From Bacteroidales bacterium UBA2714 (GTDB taxonomy: Bacteria; Bacteroidota; Bacteroidia; Bacteroidales; P3): a stretch of 64,000 nt of DNA. The number at the start of each line of letters is the position of its first letter. Positions within the stretch are counted from its first letter, which is position 1. The DNA is taken from positions 39,815-103,814 of the forward strand of contig DEKU01000020.1 of the NCBI GenBank assembly GCA_002354035.1. The letters run 5' to 3'. The position numbers and the translations under genes are program-made. A model generated the notes under the pieces. It ran no database searches and had not been told where the DNA came from. It saw nothing but the letters and a program-made list of their open reading frames with translations. Of the stretch, positions 17,724 through 25,889 are shown piece after piece.

Positions 17724-18353
17724 TCAGAGGACGTAGCCCAGACCGACGAAGAGGCCTTGAGTGGTGGTTTTGATGTTGTTGATTTTGTTCAGGTCGAGGA
17801 ATCCCATGCGGTAGCCGCCATAGAGACGGATGGTGCGGAACTGGAGTGAGAGACCGGCAGCACCGGAGATGTCGAAACGCTGTCTGTCGTCGCCGTCTTC
17901 GTACCAGTCCTCGTCGTCGTCGTTGCCGCTGATTTTGCCCACGATTTTGGTTTCGCCTTTGACGGCAAAGGAGAGAGCGGGACCGGCAAAGATGCCCAGG
18001 CGGATGTCGTTGCCCAGCGGGAGACCGAAGCTGAGCATTACGGGTACGTCAACCAGAAATTGGGAGTGGTTGAATTTGAGCAGGGCGTTCTCTTCGTTGC
18101 CGTAGTTGTAGCGGGCTTGCAGGCCGACGGTGAGGCCGAGGTTGGAGGTGACGGCACTGGTGTAGCTGACGCCGGCAAAGAAACCGGTCATGTCCATGGA
18201 GGACTTGGTTTCGGAGTTCAGGATGGTGGTGACGGTGTTGAAGGTCTGCGGCGCGTAGCCGATGTTGACACTGAGGTTGCCTTTTTGAGCCTGTGTGGAA
18301 CCGGCGAAGAACATTGCGACAGCCACGGCTGCGATTGTTAAAACTTTTTTCAT
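17724..18353 (-). CDS. Small outer-membrane beta-barrel protein (paralogue 2)
   Basis: A 209-residue protein with signal peptide MKKVLTIAAVAVAMFFAG (cut after TQAQ) and an eight-strand barrel pattern closing with LFVGLGYVL. A loop near residues 130-145 is very acidic (NDDDEDWYEDGDD), probably exposed outside the cell and possibly metal binding. It is clearly paralogous to the following 210-aa gene and more distantly to the barrel gene at 28868-29497. Together the three frame the two protease cassettes, which suggests one surface-associated locus, though no direct functional link can be shown. Confidence 0.85.
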   Translation of the reverse strand: MKKVLTIAAVAVAMFFAGSTQAQKGNLSVNIGYAPQTFNTVTTILNSETKSSMDMTGFFAGVSYTSAVTSNLGLTVGLQARYNYGNEENALLKFNHSQFLVDVPVMLSFGLPLGNDIRLGIFAGPALSFAVKGETKIVGKISGNDDDEDWYEDGDDRQRFDISGAAGLSLQFRTIRLYGGYRMGFLDLNKINNIKTTTQGLFVGLGYVL

Positions 18354-18506
18354 GATGTTTTATGTTTTTGTGATTAAACTATTAATTGTCTTTTCCGAAA
18401 AGTATTGTTGGTGGTGACTATTCCATTGGGGTAGGGGGCACTTGTTATTGGATTGTTATTTCGTTTTGTGTACTATTGGATTGCTTTTGTCGTCAAAGGG
18501 TATTGC

Positions 18507-20501
18507 TCAATAATCGGTAAGGTCTCCAATAACGGGTTCCAAGTCAAGATCGTTTGTCGTTTCATCGACTTCGTAAGCATACCGGTATTCCCAATCACTG
18601 AGTGAGACATTGTTGTTATTATTGTAGTTGTCAACATATTGCTGAAGGTGGTCTTTGAGGGTGGTGGGGCCGTTGGTGGTTTGTCCTGTGGCGTTGCGGT
18701 AGCTAAGGTATTGGATGTTGTTTTCTATGTTGCGCGAAGTGGGATTACCCGTTGCATAGAGAATGTTGTGGTAGAAACAGTGTTCTATGTGGCATTGGCT
18801 TCCCACCGATGCGCAGATGTCGGCTCGCATTGCTGCATTGTTATTAGTAGGTCCGTAGGGCTCATATTCGGGATTATATGCTTTATAGCAATTAAAGATG
18901 TTGGAACTTCCGTCAGCTCGGCCAGCAATGCCGCCAAAGAAGAAAGCGGCGTTTTGTGCCCCGCGGTTCCCGTTGTCGAAGGAGTTGATGATTGTGCTGT
19001 TGGCTATATGGCCGGCAATGCCACCGACGTAGTATCGGTTGCTGATTCTGTCTCCGTTGACATATATATCGGCAAAGTTGTTGCAGTTGGTCAGTAGGCT
19101 TCGGTCAAAGTTTCCGGCAGTCATTTCCCCTACAATGCCTCCTATATAGGCATGCACGGTATTGCAAGTAATCTCGCAGTCATGACTGACGGCCTTGCAT
19201 CTGTCAATTGTGGAATTCTCAGCGTGACCGCATATTAAGCCTATCATTGCGGAATAATAGGAGTCATAATCGGTGGAGGCACGGAGTGCGTTGCAATAAA
19301 GATACACTGATTTGATGATTGCGCCATTGGCGATATACCCGAAAAGGCCCACACATTCTTCGCCCTCAATGGCCGAATTGGATAGCCAAATAGGGTATCC
19401 CTGGCCGTCATATACTCCGGTAAAGTTGTTTTTGTCGTTGCCGATGGGGTGAAGCGGGACATTTGTCTCCCAATCGTATATTTCGGTAGTTTGTACATAG
19501 TGGGCGCTGGCAAAGGGTTCGCCCAGTCCGATGGGTTCGTAGCCGCGGTTCACCAGCTGCTCCATCGCAATCAAGTTTTCAATTGAGCTTATCTTGTAAG
19601 GGTTGGTTTCGGTGCCAAGCCCTTGGAGTGTGGTGGTGTGCGGGGCGTCAAGTTCGATGTTAAGAGGCACAAGTGTGTTGCGGGGTATGCATCCGTTGGC
19701 GTTTGCCGCCTGACGATGTTTGAAATGATAGATGACAATGGCATCGTTTTCGGCAGCCTGTAGGTCTAAAGCATCAATTTCGATAGTAAACTTGTTGCCG
19801 GTATAGCTGTCGGTAGGAGGCAGTACGGCATAGAGGATCACGCTTTCGTTTGGGTCGAGTTCAATGGGTTCGGTTTCTGTCATCTGAAGCATGACAGTGC
19901 GGGTGGTATCGCCGCCAGCTGTGCGTGTAAGCGTTGGCGTGTAGCTATCGATGTCGTCAATTTGGAATGCTCCGCTTAAAGGGGCCAGATTGTCACTTAT
20001 CTTTACATTGCTGATTCGGATAGAGTGGGAGTAGTTGTTGGTCAGATTCAGTTGCATCACCATGCATGCATTCTTGAATGCGATGGTGCCAGTTTCGGTT
20101 GGCAAGTAGGCAGCCATCACTACGGGGATGTTGTCCGGGCTATAGGTGTAGGTGCTGGGCAGTAGCAGATTGGTGATTCCAGAACTGCTCATGGTGGTTT
20201 GGGGGGTGGCTAATGTGGCGGGTGATAAAGCGGTGTAGCCGATGCTGCTTATGGAAATGTTGTCTATACGGCAATCGCTGCCGTTGATGTGAAGGGTGAA
20301 GTCCTGGTTGTTCACTCTCACTTGGTCACCGTCGGACCAGCAGGTGTACCGCTCGTTGTCGATGAATGTTTTGTAATGGGGCATTTGCTCTATTTCAACT
20401 CTGAGGGAGGTGATGTCGTAGTCTTTTTGGCATCCCAACAGGGTGAGACTGGCAAGTGCCAGCGGTATTGCGGTTAAAAGTATTTTCTTCACGGTTCTCA
20501 T
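18507..20501 (-). CDS. Fimbrillin-like / GLUG-repeat lipoprotein (cassette A)
   Basis: A 664-residue surface lipoprotein. The lipobox is LTLLGC with Cys at residue 24. Residues 30-290 resemble fimbrillin/Mfa-like domains: YTCWSDGDQVRVN, LLLPSTYTY and VVMAAYLPTETGTIAFKNA, with NACMVMQLNLTNNYS. After a linker ending HTTTLQGLGTETNPYKISS come GLUG-like repeats (about 365-560): VGLFGYIANGAIIKS, GGIVGEMTAGN, GGIAGHIANSTIINS, GGIAGRADGSSNIFN, each a predicted beta-helix turn. Fimbrillin-like plus GLUG suggests an adhesin or matrix-binding protein. It is last in the unit protease, 67-aa protein, lipoprotein, starting 5 bases after the mini-protein. Its paralogue is at 23652-25640, with very similar motif order throughout. 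Confidence 0.85.
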   Translation of the reverse strand: MRTVKKILLTAIPLALASLTLLGCQKDYDITSLRVEIEQMPHYKTFIDNERYTCWSDGDQVRVNNQDFTLHINGSDCRIDNISISSIGYTALSPATLATPQTTMSSSGITNLLLPSTYTYSPDNIPVVMAAYLPTETGTIAFKNACMVMQLNLTNNYSHSIRISNVKISDNLAPLSGAFQIDDIDSYTPTLTRTAGGDTTRTVMLQMTETEPIELDPNESVILYAVLPPTDSYTGNKFTIEIDALDLQAAENDAIVIYHFKHRQAANANGCIPRNTLVPLNIELDAPHTTTLQGLGTETNPYKISSIENLIAMEQLVNRGYEPIGLGEPFASAHYVQTTEIYDWETNVPLHPIGNDKNNFTGVYDGQGYPIWLSNSAIEGEECVGLFGYIANGAIIKSVYLYCNALRASTDYDSYYSAMIGLICGHAENSTIDRCKAVSHDCEITCNTVHAYIGGIVGEMTAGNFDRSLLTNCNNFADIYVNGDRISNRYYVGGIAGHIANSTIINSFDNGNRGAQNAAFFFGGIAGRADGSSNIFNCYKAYNPEYEPYGPTNNNAAMRADICASVGSQCHIEHCFYHNILYATGNPTSRNIENNIQYLSYRNATGQTTNGPTTLKDHLQQYVDNYNNNNNVSLSDWEYRYAYEVDETTNDLDLEPVIGDLTDY

Positions 20502-20506
20502 ATTGC

Positions 20507-20710
20507 TTAATCTCCAAAAAAATTGTAGTCGTTGTCGCCAGGGTTGTCGAATTGTTCGTTTCTGAAATAGCCTTGGTGGGTGTTGTCTTCGAGGAAGTTA
20601 ATGAACACCTCGTCAGCTTGGGTTGAATGCCTTACACTACCCAGGAATCCCTCTTCGATGGTAAAGGCTACAACTTTGATGCGTGGTGATATGTATTTAT
20701 TCCGTTCCAT
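20507..20710 (-). CDS. 67-aa mini-protein between C10 protease and GLUG lipoprotein (cassette A)
   Basis: A tiny protein beginning MERNKYISPRIKVVAF and ending YFRNEQFDNPGDNDYNFFGD. It has no signal peptide and is acidic. The 66-aa protein of cassette B occupies the same position and has the same ends (YI.PRI..V.F and YFRNEQF....D.DYNFFGD) with an unrelated middle. Conservation of both ends at equivalent loci shows it is a real gene. It starts 29 bases after the protease stop and ends 5 bases before the lipoprotein ATG. Short proteins opening M..YI.P.I.V are common in Bacteroidales, but I know no function. A cytosolic inhibitor or chaperone for the protease is one idea, by analogy with staphostatins and Spi beside other papain-fold proteases; a secreted peptide precursor is another. 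Confidence 0.8.
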   Translation of the reverse strand: MERNKYISPRIKVVAFTIEEGFLGSVRHSTQADEVFINFLEDNTHQGYFRNEQFDNPGDNDYNFFGD

Positions 20711-20739
20711 TTTAATTGATTGCCATTTGTTGCAGACTG

Positions 20740-23619
20740 TTAAAGGATTATTATCTTCTCAGCTTCGTTCTCACCGACTTTGACTATGTATACCCCTTTG
20801 CGGTCGAGAGTGAGAGAAGTTGTTGATTGGGCTTGGCTCTGCCCAATGTAAACACGTCTTCCAAGCATGTCAAATATCTGGACTTTGGAATACTCTGTGG
20901 TCAGTATCTCTACTTGGTTCTGACAGGTCTTTACCCTGTAGTTTTTGCTGTTTTGGCTATCTGAGAATAGGGCAGTTATAATTGTTGGGTCTTCCATAGT
21001 ATATTTTAGATTAATGAAGCGGGGGTTATTGGTGACACCATCGTCCCAGCAGTCAAATTGATAGCCATCTACAGGTATGGCTTGAACTTCGATGGTGGAG
21101 AACATGGGGTATTCGTAATACTGGTCGGAGTTGACCTCCTCTCCGTTTATCAGCATGGATCCTTGGGCTTGATTGAAGATGGGAATGGCTACGACTCCCA
21201 TCATACCAAAATTGGCTGTGTATGTTCTGCTTTCGGTGGCTGTGAAGGTGACGGTTTCGCTGCCATTGTACTCTTCATTCCACCCCATGAAAAAGCCATT
21301 CATGAATGGGACGGCCTCTAATGTGACGGTAGAACCGATGGGATAGATGCCTCCACCTGTCACATGGCCTAACGTCTCGTCGTTAGGCTTGGCATTGATT
21401 GCAACCCTGTTGCCATCGTTATAAGCGTAATCGAAGGGGACAGATTTCCAGTGGCTGTGGTACTCTTGCCCATAGGGGTTGGTATAGCTGGCTCGAACAT
21501 AGACTATGTATGTGTTGTTTTGCATCAGCTCGGTCAGGGTAGTGTTTAGATAGTCGGTCCATGTCTCGTCAATGGTGAGGTCGTACCATGTGTTGGTGAC
21601 ATTGAAGGTGGGCAGGGAATAGGGGTCGTTTGATGTGCCAATGGCCAGGGTATAGGCTGTGGGTGTAGTCGAGATGGGGGCATCCCATGTGATGTGGATA
21701 GTGTTGTTGCTGCCAGATGTGGCTTGTAGATTCTCCACTGGGTCGTGGTCGGTTAAAGTTGTGAAAGCCCAGATGTCAAATTTATAGATAGAGGCTTCCC
21801 AGTTTGTGCTATAAGGAGATATTGACCAGAAGGATGAGTCGGGGGCACTGTAATCGATGGAGTCATTATAATTTATCCAGAAGTTGTTGTCAGACCATAG
21901 TATTATCCACAATGGTTGGCTTGTGTTGACAGCTATGGGGTTGTCGAATACTACTCTACCCTGTCCGGAGGAGCCTGGAATGGTATAGGTTTGAGTGTGC
22001 AGTAGTGTGCCGTTGGTTGGATTGTCACCGCCTTGCCTGATTTCGAGGGTGAGCGAGGTGCTATCGGTAGAAGGGTTGAAATAGTGATTAGTTTGGATAC
22101 TGTTTAGTGTCCTTACCTTTCCTATTATAGAGGAGGGATAGCGAACGGCAGCGCCTTTTAAGGTTGAGCCGTGGAATCTACCACTCCGATAGCTAGGTAC
22201 AAACACACTGTTGTCTAAATCTTCTTTGAAAAGGGCAGTATATGTTTTTGTTCCTCCATAAGCCAATATGTCTCGGGATTGGTTTCGGTTCCCGTCTTGC
22301 CATTGTACAAATCTGTATCCTATTTTTGGATATGCTTCGATGTGTACCCAACTGTAATTTAGATATTCGCCTGTGCCATAAGTAATGCCGAAATCGCTTT
22401 GGTTGGGTACAACATGTAAGTCGGTGGTTCCGTTGTTGAGGGGCATTTGACCGTAGTTCGGTTTAATGCCAATTATTGCTTCACACCCAAAGCTAAGTAC
22501 ATTGTAATAGCCATGGGGGTCGGGATTCTCTATGTTGAAAAAACCATCATACAGTCCTCCCCAACCCCAGTTGAAATGGAAGTAATCGTAGTTGTCGTAG
22601 CCATCGCAGATAAAGCAGTGATTTAAGGAACCATTATCATTATGGCCGTAGTATATTATTGGCCTTTGTGCATCCAATTCGCATTTAAGCAGTGCTTTCC
22701 ATTCAGCCATCTCGTATTGTGATTCACGGACAAAAGAAATATCATTGCTGTATTTGAAATATTCTTTGAAAGCCTTTTCAAGATCAATAGTCCATGCACC
22801 ACTCGAATAATGGCCATAGAACATATTAATAGCCACGCCTACATGGTACATCAAAGTGGCTACAGCATCAATCTCGGTCTCGGTGCTGTTGCTGTTCAGA
22901 CTTGTAGGCATGTGTTCCCAGTCATATTGGGTGTTGGAGAAATCAACCGACAATTGTAAACTTGGAAAGTCATCGTTGTATGGGCTGGTAGTATATGTAT
23001 GCGTTCCTCTTCCTGAGGAAGGATGGTTCCAGTATTTCATTATCTGAGCACCAGCAGTGGCGACACAGCCTGTTATAGCGTGTTGGCCATTTGAATTGGC
23101 AGGGCAGAATTTGTTGTAGGTTGGTTCCCATGAATCGCCTTGGTCCCAGGTAGTGGTGATGAGGGGACCGACAATGGGCTGATGTTCGGAGTCTTTGGTT
23201 CCTTTGCTCTGCAACAGGTTGTTCCATTCGGGGTGGGGCTGAGATTGGGCAGAGGGGTTGGTGCGGCTTTGGCGAATCATGTCGTCATAGCGTTGCAGCC
23301 ACCATATCAGTTGGGGAGGCATGTTGTCGGGGTCGAAGGTGCTTTCATAGGAGTAGCCTAAGATGGGTGTGACGCAGTCGTCGGCACTGACGATGACGAA
23401 GCCGTGGTTGTCGGTGCCACAGAAGATGTAAAGCTCATTGAAGGCGACAGATGTCTGCACGGCTTTGTCGCCGAGGGTTGCGCCCGCCTTCGCGTTGTTG
23501 GCTCTGAAGAAGTTCGCAGCCACGGCGTAGGCCTGGCTTTCTGTGACGGGGTTTGCCATCAGAAAGCCAGAAATCGGGCAGGCTATGAGTAAGATTAGAA
23601 GAGTTATATTTTTTCTCAT
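20740..23619 (-). CDS. C10 family (streptopain-like) cysteine protease with T9SS signal (cassette A)
   Basis: A 959-residue secreted protease. Signal peptide 1-22 (MRKNITLLILLIACPISG), then a Spi-like propeptide (about 23-150, GFVIVSADDCVTPILGYS), then the C10 catalytic domain. Catalytic Cys is C185 in TGCVATAGAQIMKYW and catalytic His is H334 in NHCFICDGYD, followed by the NWGWGG tryptophan loop; spacing agrees with SpeB. After it come InlB-like repeats (SWVHIEAYPKIGYRFVQWQDG; TVTLEAVPFMNGFFMGWNE; IEVQAIPVDGYQFDCWDDG), a fibronectin III-like domain (PVENLQATSGSNNTIHITW) and a type A T9SS sorting domain (VQIFDMLGRRVYIGQ ... KGVYIVKVGE). It should be exported by T9SS and activated by removal of the propeptide. 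It heads cassette A. Confidence 0.93.
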   Translation of the reverse strand: MRKNITLLILLIACPISGFLMANPVTESQAYAVAANFFRANNAKAGATLGDKAVQTSVAFNELYIFCGTDNHGFVIVSADDCVTPILGYSYESTFDPDNMPPQLIWWLQRYDDMIRQSRTNPSAQSQPHPEWNNLLQSKGTKDSEHQPIVGPLITTTWDQGDSWEPTYNKFCPANSNGQHAITGCVATAGAQIMKYWNHPSSGRGTHTYTTSPYNDDFPSLQLSVDFSNTQYDWEHMPTSLNSNSTETEIDAVATLMYHVGVAINMFYGHYSSGAWTIDLEKAFKEYFKYSNDISFVRESQYEMAEWKALLKCELDAQRPIIYYGHNDNGSLNHCFICDGYDNYDYFHFNWGWGGLYDGFFNIENPDPHGYYNVLSFGCEAIIGIKPNYGQMPLNNGTTDLHVVPNQSDFGITYGTGEYLNYSWVHIEAYPKIGYRFVQWQDGNRNQSRDILAYGGTKTYTALFKEDLDNSVFVPSYRSGRFHGSTLKGAAVRYPSSIIGKVRTLNSIQTNHYFNPSTDSTSLTLEIRQGGDNPTNGTLLHTQTYTIPGSSGQGRVVFDNPIAVNTSQPLWIILWSDNNFWINYNDSIDYSAPDSSFWSISPYSTNWEASIYKFDIWAFTTLTDHDPVENLQATSGSNNTIHITWDAPISTTPTAYTLAIGTSNDPYSLPTFNVTNTWYDLTIDETWTDYLNTTLTELMQNNTYIVYVRASYTNPYGQEYHSHWKSVPFDYAYNDGNRVAINAKPNDETLGHVTGGGIYPIGSTVTLEAVPFMNGFFMGWNEEYNGSETVTFTATESRTYTANFGMMGVVAIPIFNQAQGSMLINGEEVNSDQYYEYPMFSTIEVQAIPVDGYQFDCWDDGVTNNPRFINLKYTMEDPTIITALFSDSQNSKNYRVKTCQNQVEILTTEYSKVQIFDMLGRRVYIGQSQAQSTTSLTLDRKGVYIVKVGENEAEKIIIL

Positions 23620-23651
23620 TTTGATGTTTTTGTGCTGTGATTATTGATTGT

Positions 23652-25640
23652 CTATTTTCTCGTTGGGTGGCTTTTGCTTGAGAGGGAAAAGTCCAGATAG
23701 GGGGCGTGGTCGGTGGTTTCGTTGGCGGGTGCGATGTCGGGTATGCCGCTTGCCGATGTGTAGCCTTGCCAATCGCAGAGGCTTACGGAGCTGTTATTGG
23801 CGAAGGTGTTGACGTAGAATTGGAGGTAGTCGGTAAGGGTGGTCAGTCCATCGACGGAGTTGGGGGATGCGTGCAGATAGCTGTTGTAAAGGAGGTTGTT
23901 GGAGAGGAGAGAGGGGGTGGGGTTGCCTGTGGCGTAGAGTTGAGAGGGGTAGTAGCAATAGAGTATGTGGGTGTTGGGGCCGATGTAGGAGCAGATGTCG
24001 CCCACGCGGCCTGTGGCCCCTTGGAGGGTGGTCTGGATTTTGCCTTTGTAGCAGTTGATGATGGATGATGCGCCATCGGAGCGGGCTGCGATGCCGCCCA
24101 CTGCTGCGCTGGGGGCGTTGATTTGGGCGGTCTGGATGTAGGAGTTGACGATGGCGCTGTTGAACAGCCGACCTGCGATACCGCCCACGTGGAGGTTCCC
24201 GTTTCCGGTCACGCTGAGCTGGCAGCTGTTGTAGCAGTTGTAGAGTGATGAGGCGTCTTGCCTGTCGGCCGCGAGGTTGCCTACTATGCCGCCGATATAA
24301 GCAGTGGATGCATTGGGGCAGTTGATGGTGACAGTGTGGTCGACTGCGCAGCGGTCGATGATAGAGCGGTCGGCATGGCCGCAAAAGGAGCCGATCATGG
24401 CATTGGTGGCGGAGGCTGTGAGTTGGATGGACCTGATGTTTAGGTTTTTGATGGAGGCACCGTTGCTTATGTGGCCGAAGAGGCCGACACAGTCGGTGCC
24501 GGAGACACGGAGGTTCCAGATTTGATGGTAGGAAGTGCCGCCGTCAAAGTGGCCGGTGAAGTTGTTCAGGGCGGTGCCGATAGGGACGAGTTCGGGGTCG
24601 GAACTTTCGAAGAACAGGTCGCAGGTTAGGCGATAGTATGAGCTGGCAAAAGGTTCGCCTAACCCAACGGGGTCGAAGCCGGAGTTGACAAGTCGGCTCA
24701 TGGCGTAGAGGTCATCTTTCTGCTGGATGAGATAGGGATTGTCGGAGGTGCCAAGTCCGTGGAGGACGGTGGTGTGGGGCGAGTCGAGGGGGATGGTGAT
24801 GGGCAAGAGGGTGTTGCGGGGAATGGCGCCGGAAGCATTGTCGGCCTGGCTGTGCTGGAACTGGTAGTGGATGATGGTGCCTTGGGTGGCGGACTGATAG
24901 TCGACGGCGTTGACGGTGATGGTGAATTTGTTGTTGGCATAGTTGTCGGTGGGAGGAAGCACGACGTAAACGGTGGTGGTGCCGCCTTGGGTGAGGTCGA
25001 TGGGGTTTGCGGCATCGGGCTGGATGGTGACGCTGTGGGTGGTGTCGTTGCCACTCTGTGCAACGAGAGCCGGAGTGTTGTTGTCAAGACCGGTGATGTC
25101 GAAGAGCCCGCTCAGGGGTGCAAGGTCGTCGCTGACCTGTATGTCGGCAAGGCGAAGGGTGCGGGAGTAGTTGTTGGAAATGTTGAGCTGGAGCACGATG
25201 CAGGCGTTGTGGAAGCTGATGGTGCCAGTTTGAGAGCCGAGATAGGCTGCCATGACTACGGGGATGTTGGTGGAAGAATGGGTGTAGGAGGATGGGAGGC
25301 GAAGACCTGAGATGACTTGGTCCTGGACGGTGGCTGAGGTAGAGGCCAGGCTGGCGGGGGTGACAGCGGTGTAGCTGTTTTGGATTGTGATGTTGTTGAC
25401 GCGGCAGCGGTTGCCGTCAATCACGATGGGATGGGCGGTGCCGTTGATGGAAATCTGGTCGCCATCGGCCCAGCAGGTGTAATACTCGTTGTCGATATAT
25501 GTTTTGTGCTGATGGGGGAATTGGTCAATCTCCACATTGAGCGACACGGTGTCGCCGTCATTCTGGCAGGCTGACATGGCGAGGGCAGCAAGAGCCAGAG
25601 CGAAAAACTTTATAATATTGTTGTTGATACGGTGTTTCAT
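23652..25640 (-). CDS. Fimbrillin-like / GLUG-repeat lipoprotein (cassette B)
   Basis: A 662-residue lipoprotein, lipobox ALAMSAC (Cys near residue 24), paralogous along its whole length to the 664-aa protein of cassette A: YIDNEYYTCWADGDQI, LRLPSSYTHSSTNIPVVMAAYL, HNACIVLQLNISNNYS, HTTVLHGLGTSDNPYLI and GLUG-like turns VGLFGHISNGASIKN, GGIVGNLAAD, GGIAGRLFNSAIVNS and GGIAARSDGASSIIN. I choose the ATG complementary to 25638-25640 (MKHRINNN), which avoids overlapping the mini-protein; an ATG at 25655 would overlap it. The C-terminus ends SSKSHPTRK. Probably surface-exposed and adhesin-like. It lies between its mini-protein and the protease of cassette A. Confidence 0.85.
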   Translation of the reverse strand: MKHRINNNIIKFFALALAALAMSACQNDGDTVSLNVEIDQFPHQHKTYIDNEYYTCWADGDQISINGTAHPIVIDGNRCRVNNITIQNSYTAVTPASLASTSATVQDQVISGLRLPSSYTHSSTNIPVVMAAYLGSQTGTISFHNACIVLQLNISNNYSRTLRLADIQVSDDLAPLSGLFDITGLDNNTPALVAQSGNDTTHSVTIQPDAANPIDLTQGGTTTVYVVLPPTDNYANNKFTITVNAVDYQSATQGTIIHYQFQHSQADNASGAIPRNTLLPITIPLDSPHTTVLHGLGTSDNPYLIQQKDDLYAMSRLVNSGFDPVGLGEPFASSYYRLTCDLFFESSDPELVPIGTALNNFTGHFDGGTSYHQIWNLRVSGTDCVGLFGHISNGASIKNLNIRSIQLTASATNAMIGSFCGHADRSIIDRCAVDHTVTINCPNASTAYIGGIVGNLAADRQDASSLYNCYNSCQLSVTGNGNLHVGGIAGRLFNSAIVNSYIQTAQINAPSAAVGGIAARSDGASSIINCYKGKIQTTLQGATGRVGDICSYIGPNTHILYCYYPSQLYATGNPTPSLLSNNLLYNSYLHASPNSVDGLTTLTDYLQFYVNTFANNSSVSLCDWQGYTSASGIPDIAPANETTDHAPYLDFSLSSKSHPTRK

Positions 25641-25644
25641 GGCT

Positions 25645-25845
25645 TTAGTCTCCAAAAAAGTTGTAATCTTGGTCGTCGTTGTAATTGAATTGCTCGTTTC
25701 TGAAATAGGAGCCTCCGAGATCGTCCAGCTCCGGTGGGAAAATCATGACGGCATTGTTGTTGACAGTGCTGATATAGGCATTGTATCCGTTCTCCACCAC
25801 AAAAGATACGGTGGTGATGCGTGGGGTTATATATGTTGTTTTCAT
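25645..25845 (-). CDS. 66-aa mini-protein between C10 protease and GLUG lipoprotein (cassette B)
   Basis: Starts MKTTYITPRITTVSF and ends YFRNEQFNYNDDQDYNFFGD. The ends match the cassette A mini-protein, while residues 18-44 differ completely. The longer open frame reaching 25986 would overlap the protease gene and encodes an Arg/His-rich shadow sequence, so I take the ATG complementary to 25843-25845, 44 bases after the protease stop. No signal peptide. Function unknown; see the cassette A copy for possibilities. Confidence 0.8.
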   Translation of the reverse strand: MKTTYITPRITTVSFVVENGYNAYISTVNNNAVMIFPPELDDLGGSYFRNEQFNYNDDQDYNFFGD

Positions 25846-25889
25846 GATGCGTGCAGTTTTGTTTTGTTGTTTTTGAGGATTGTGGGCGG

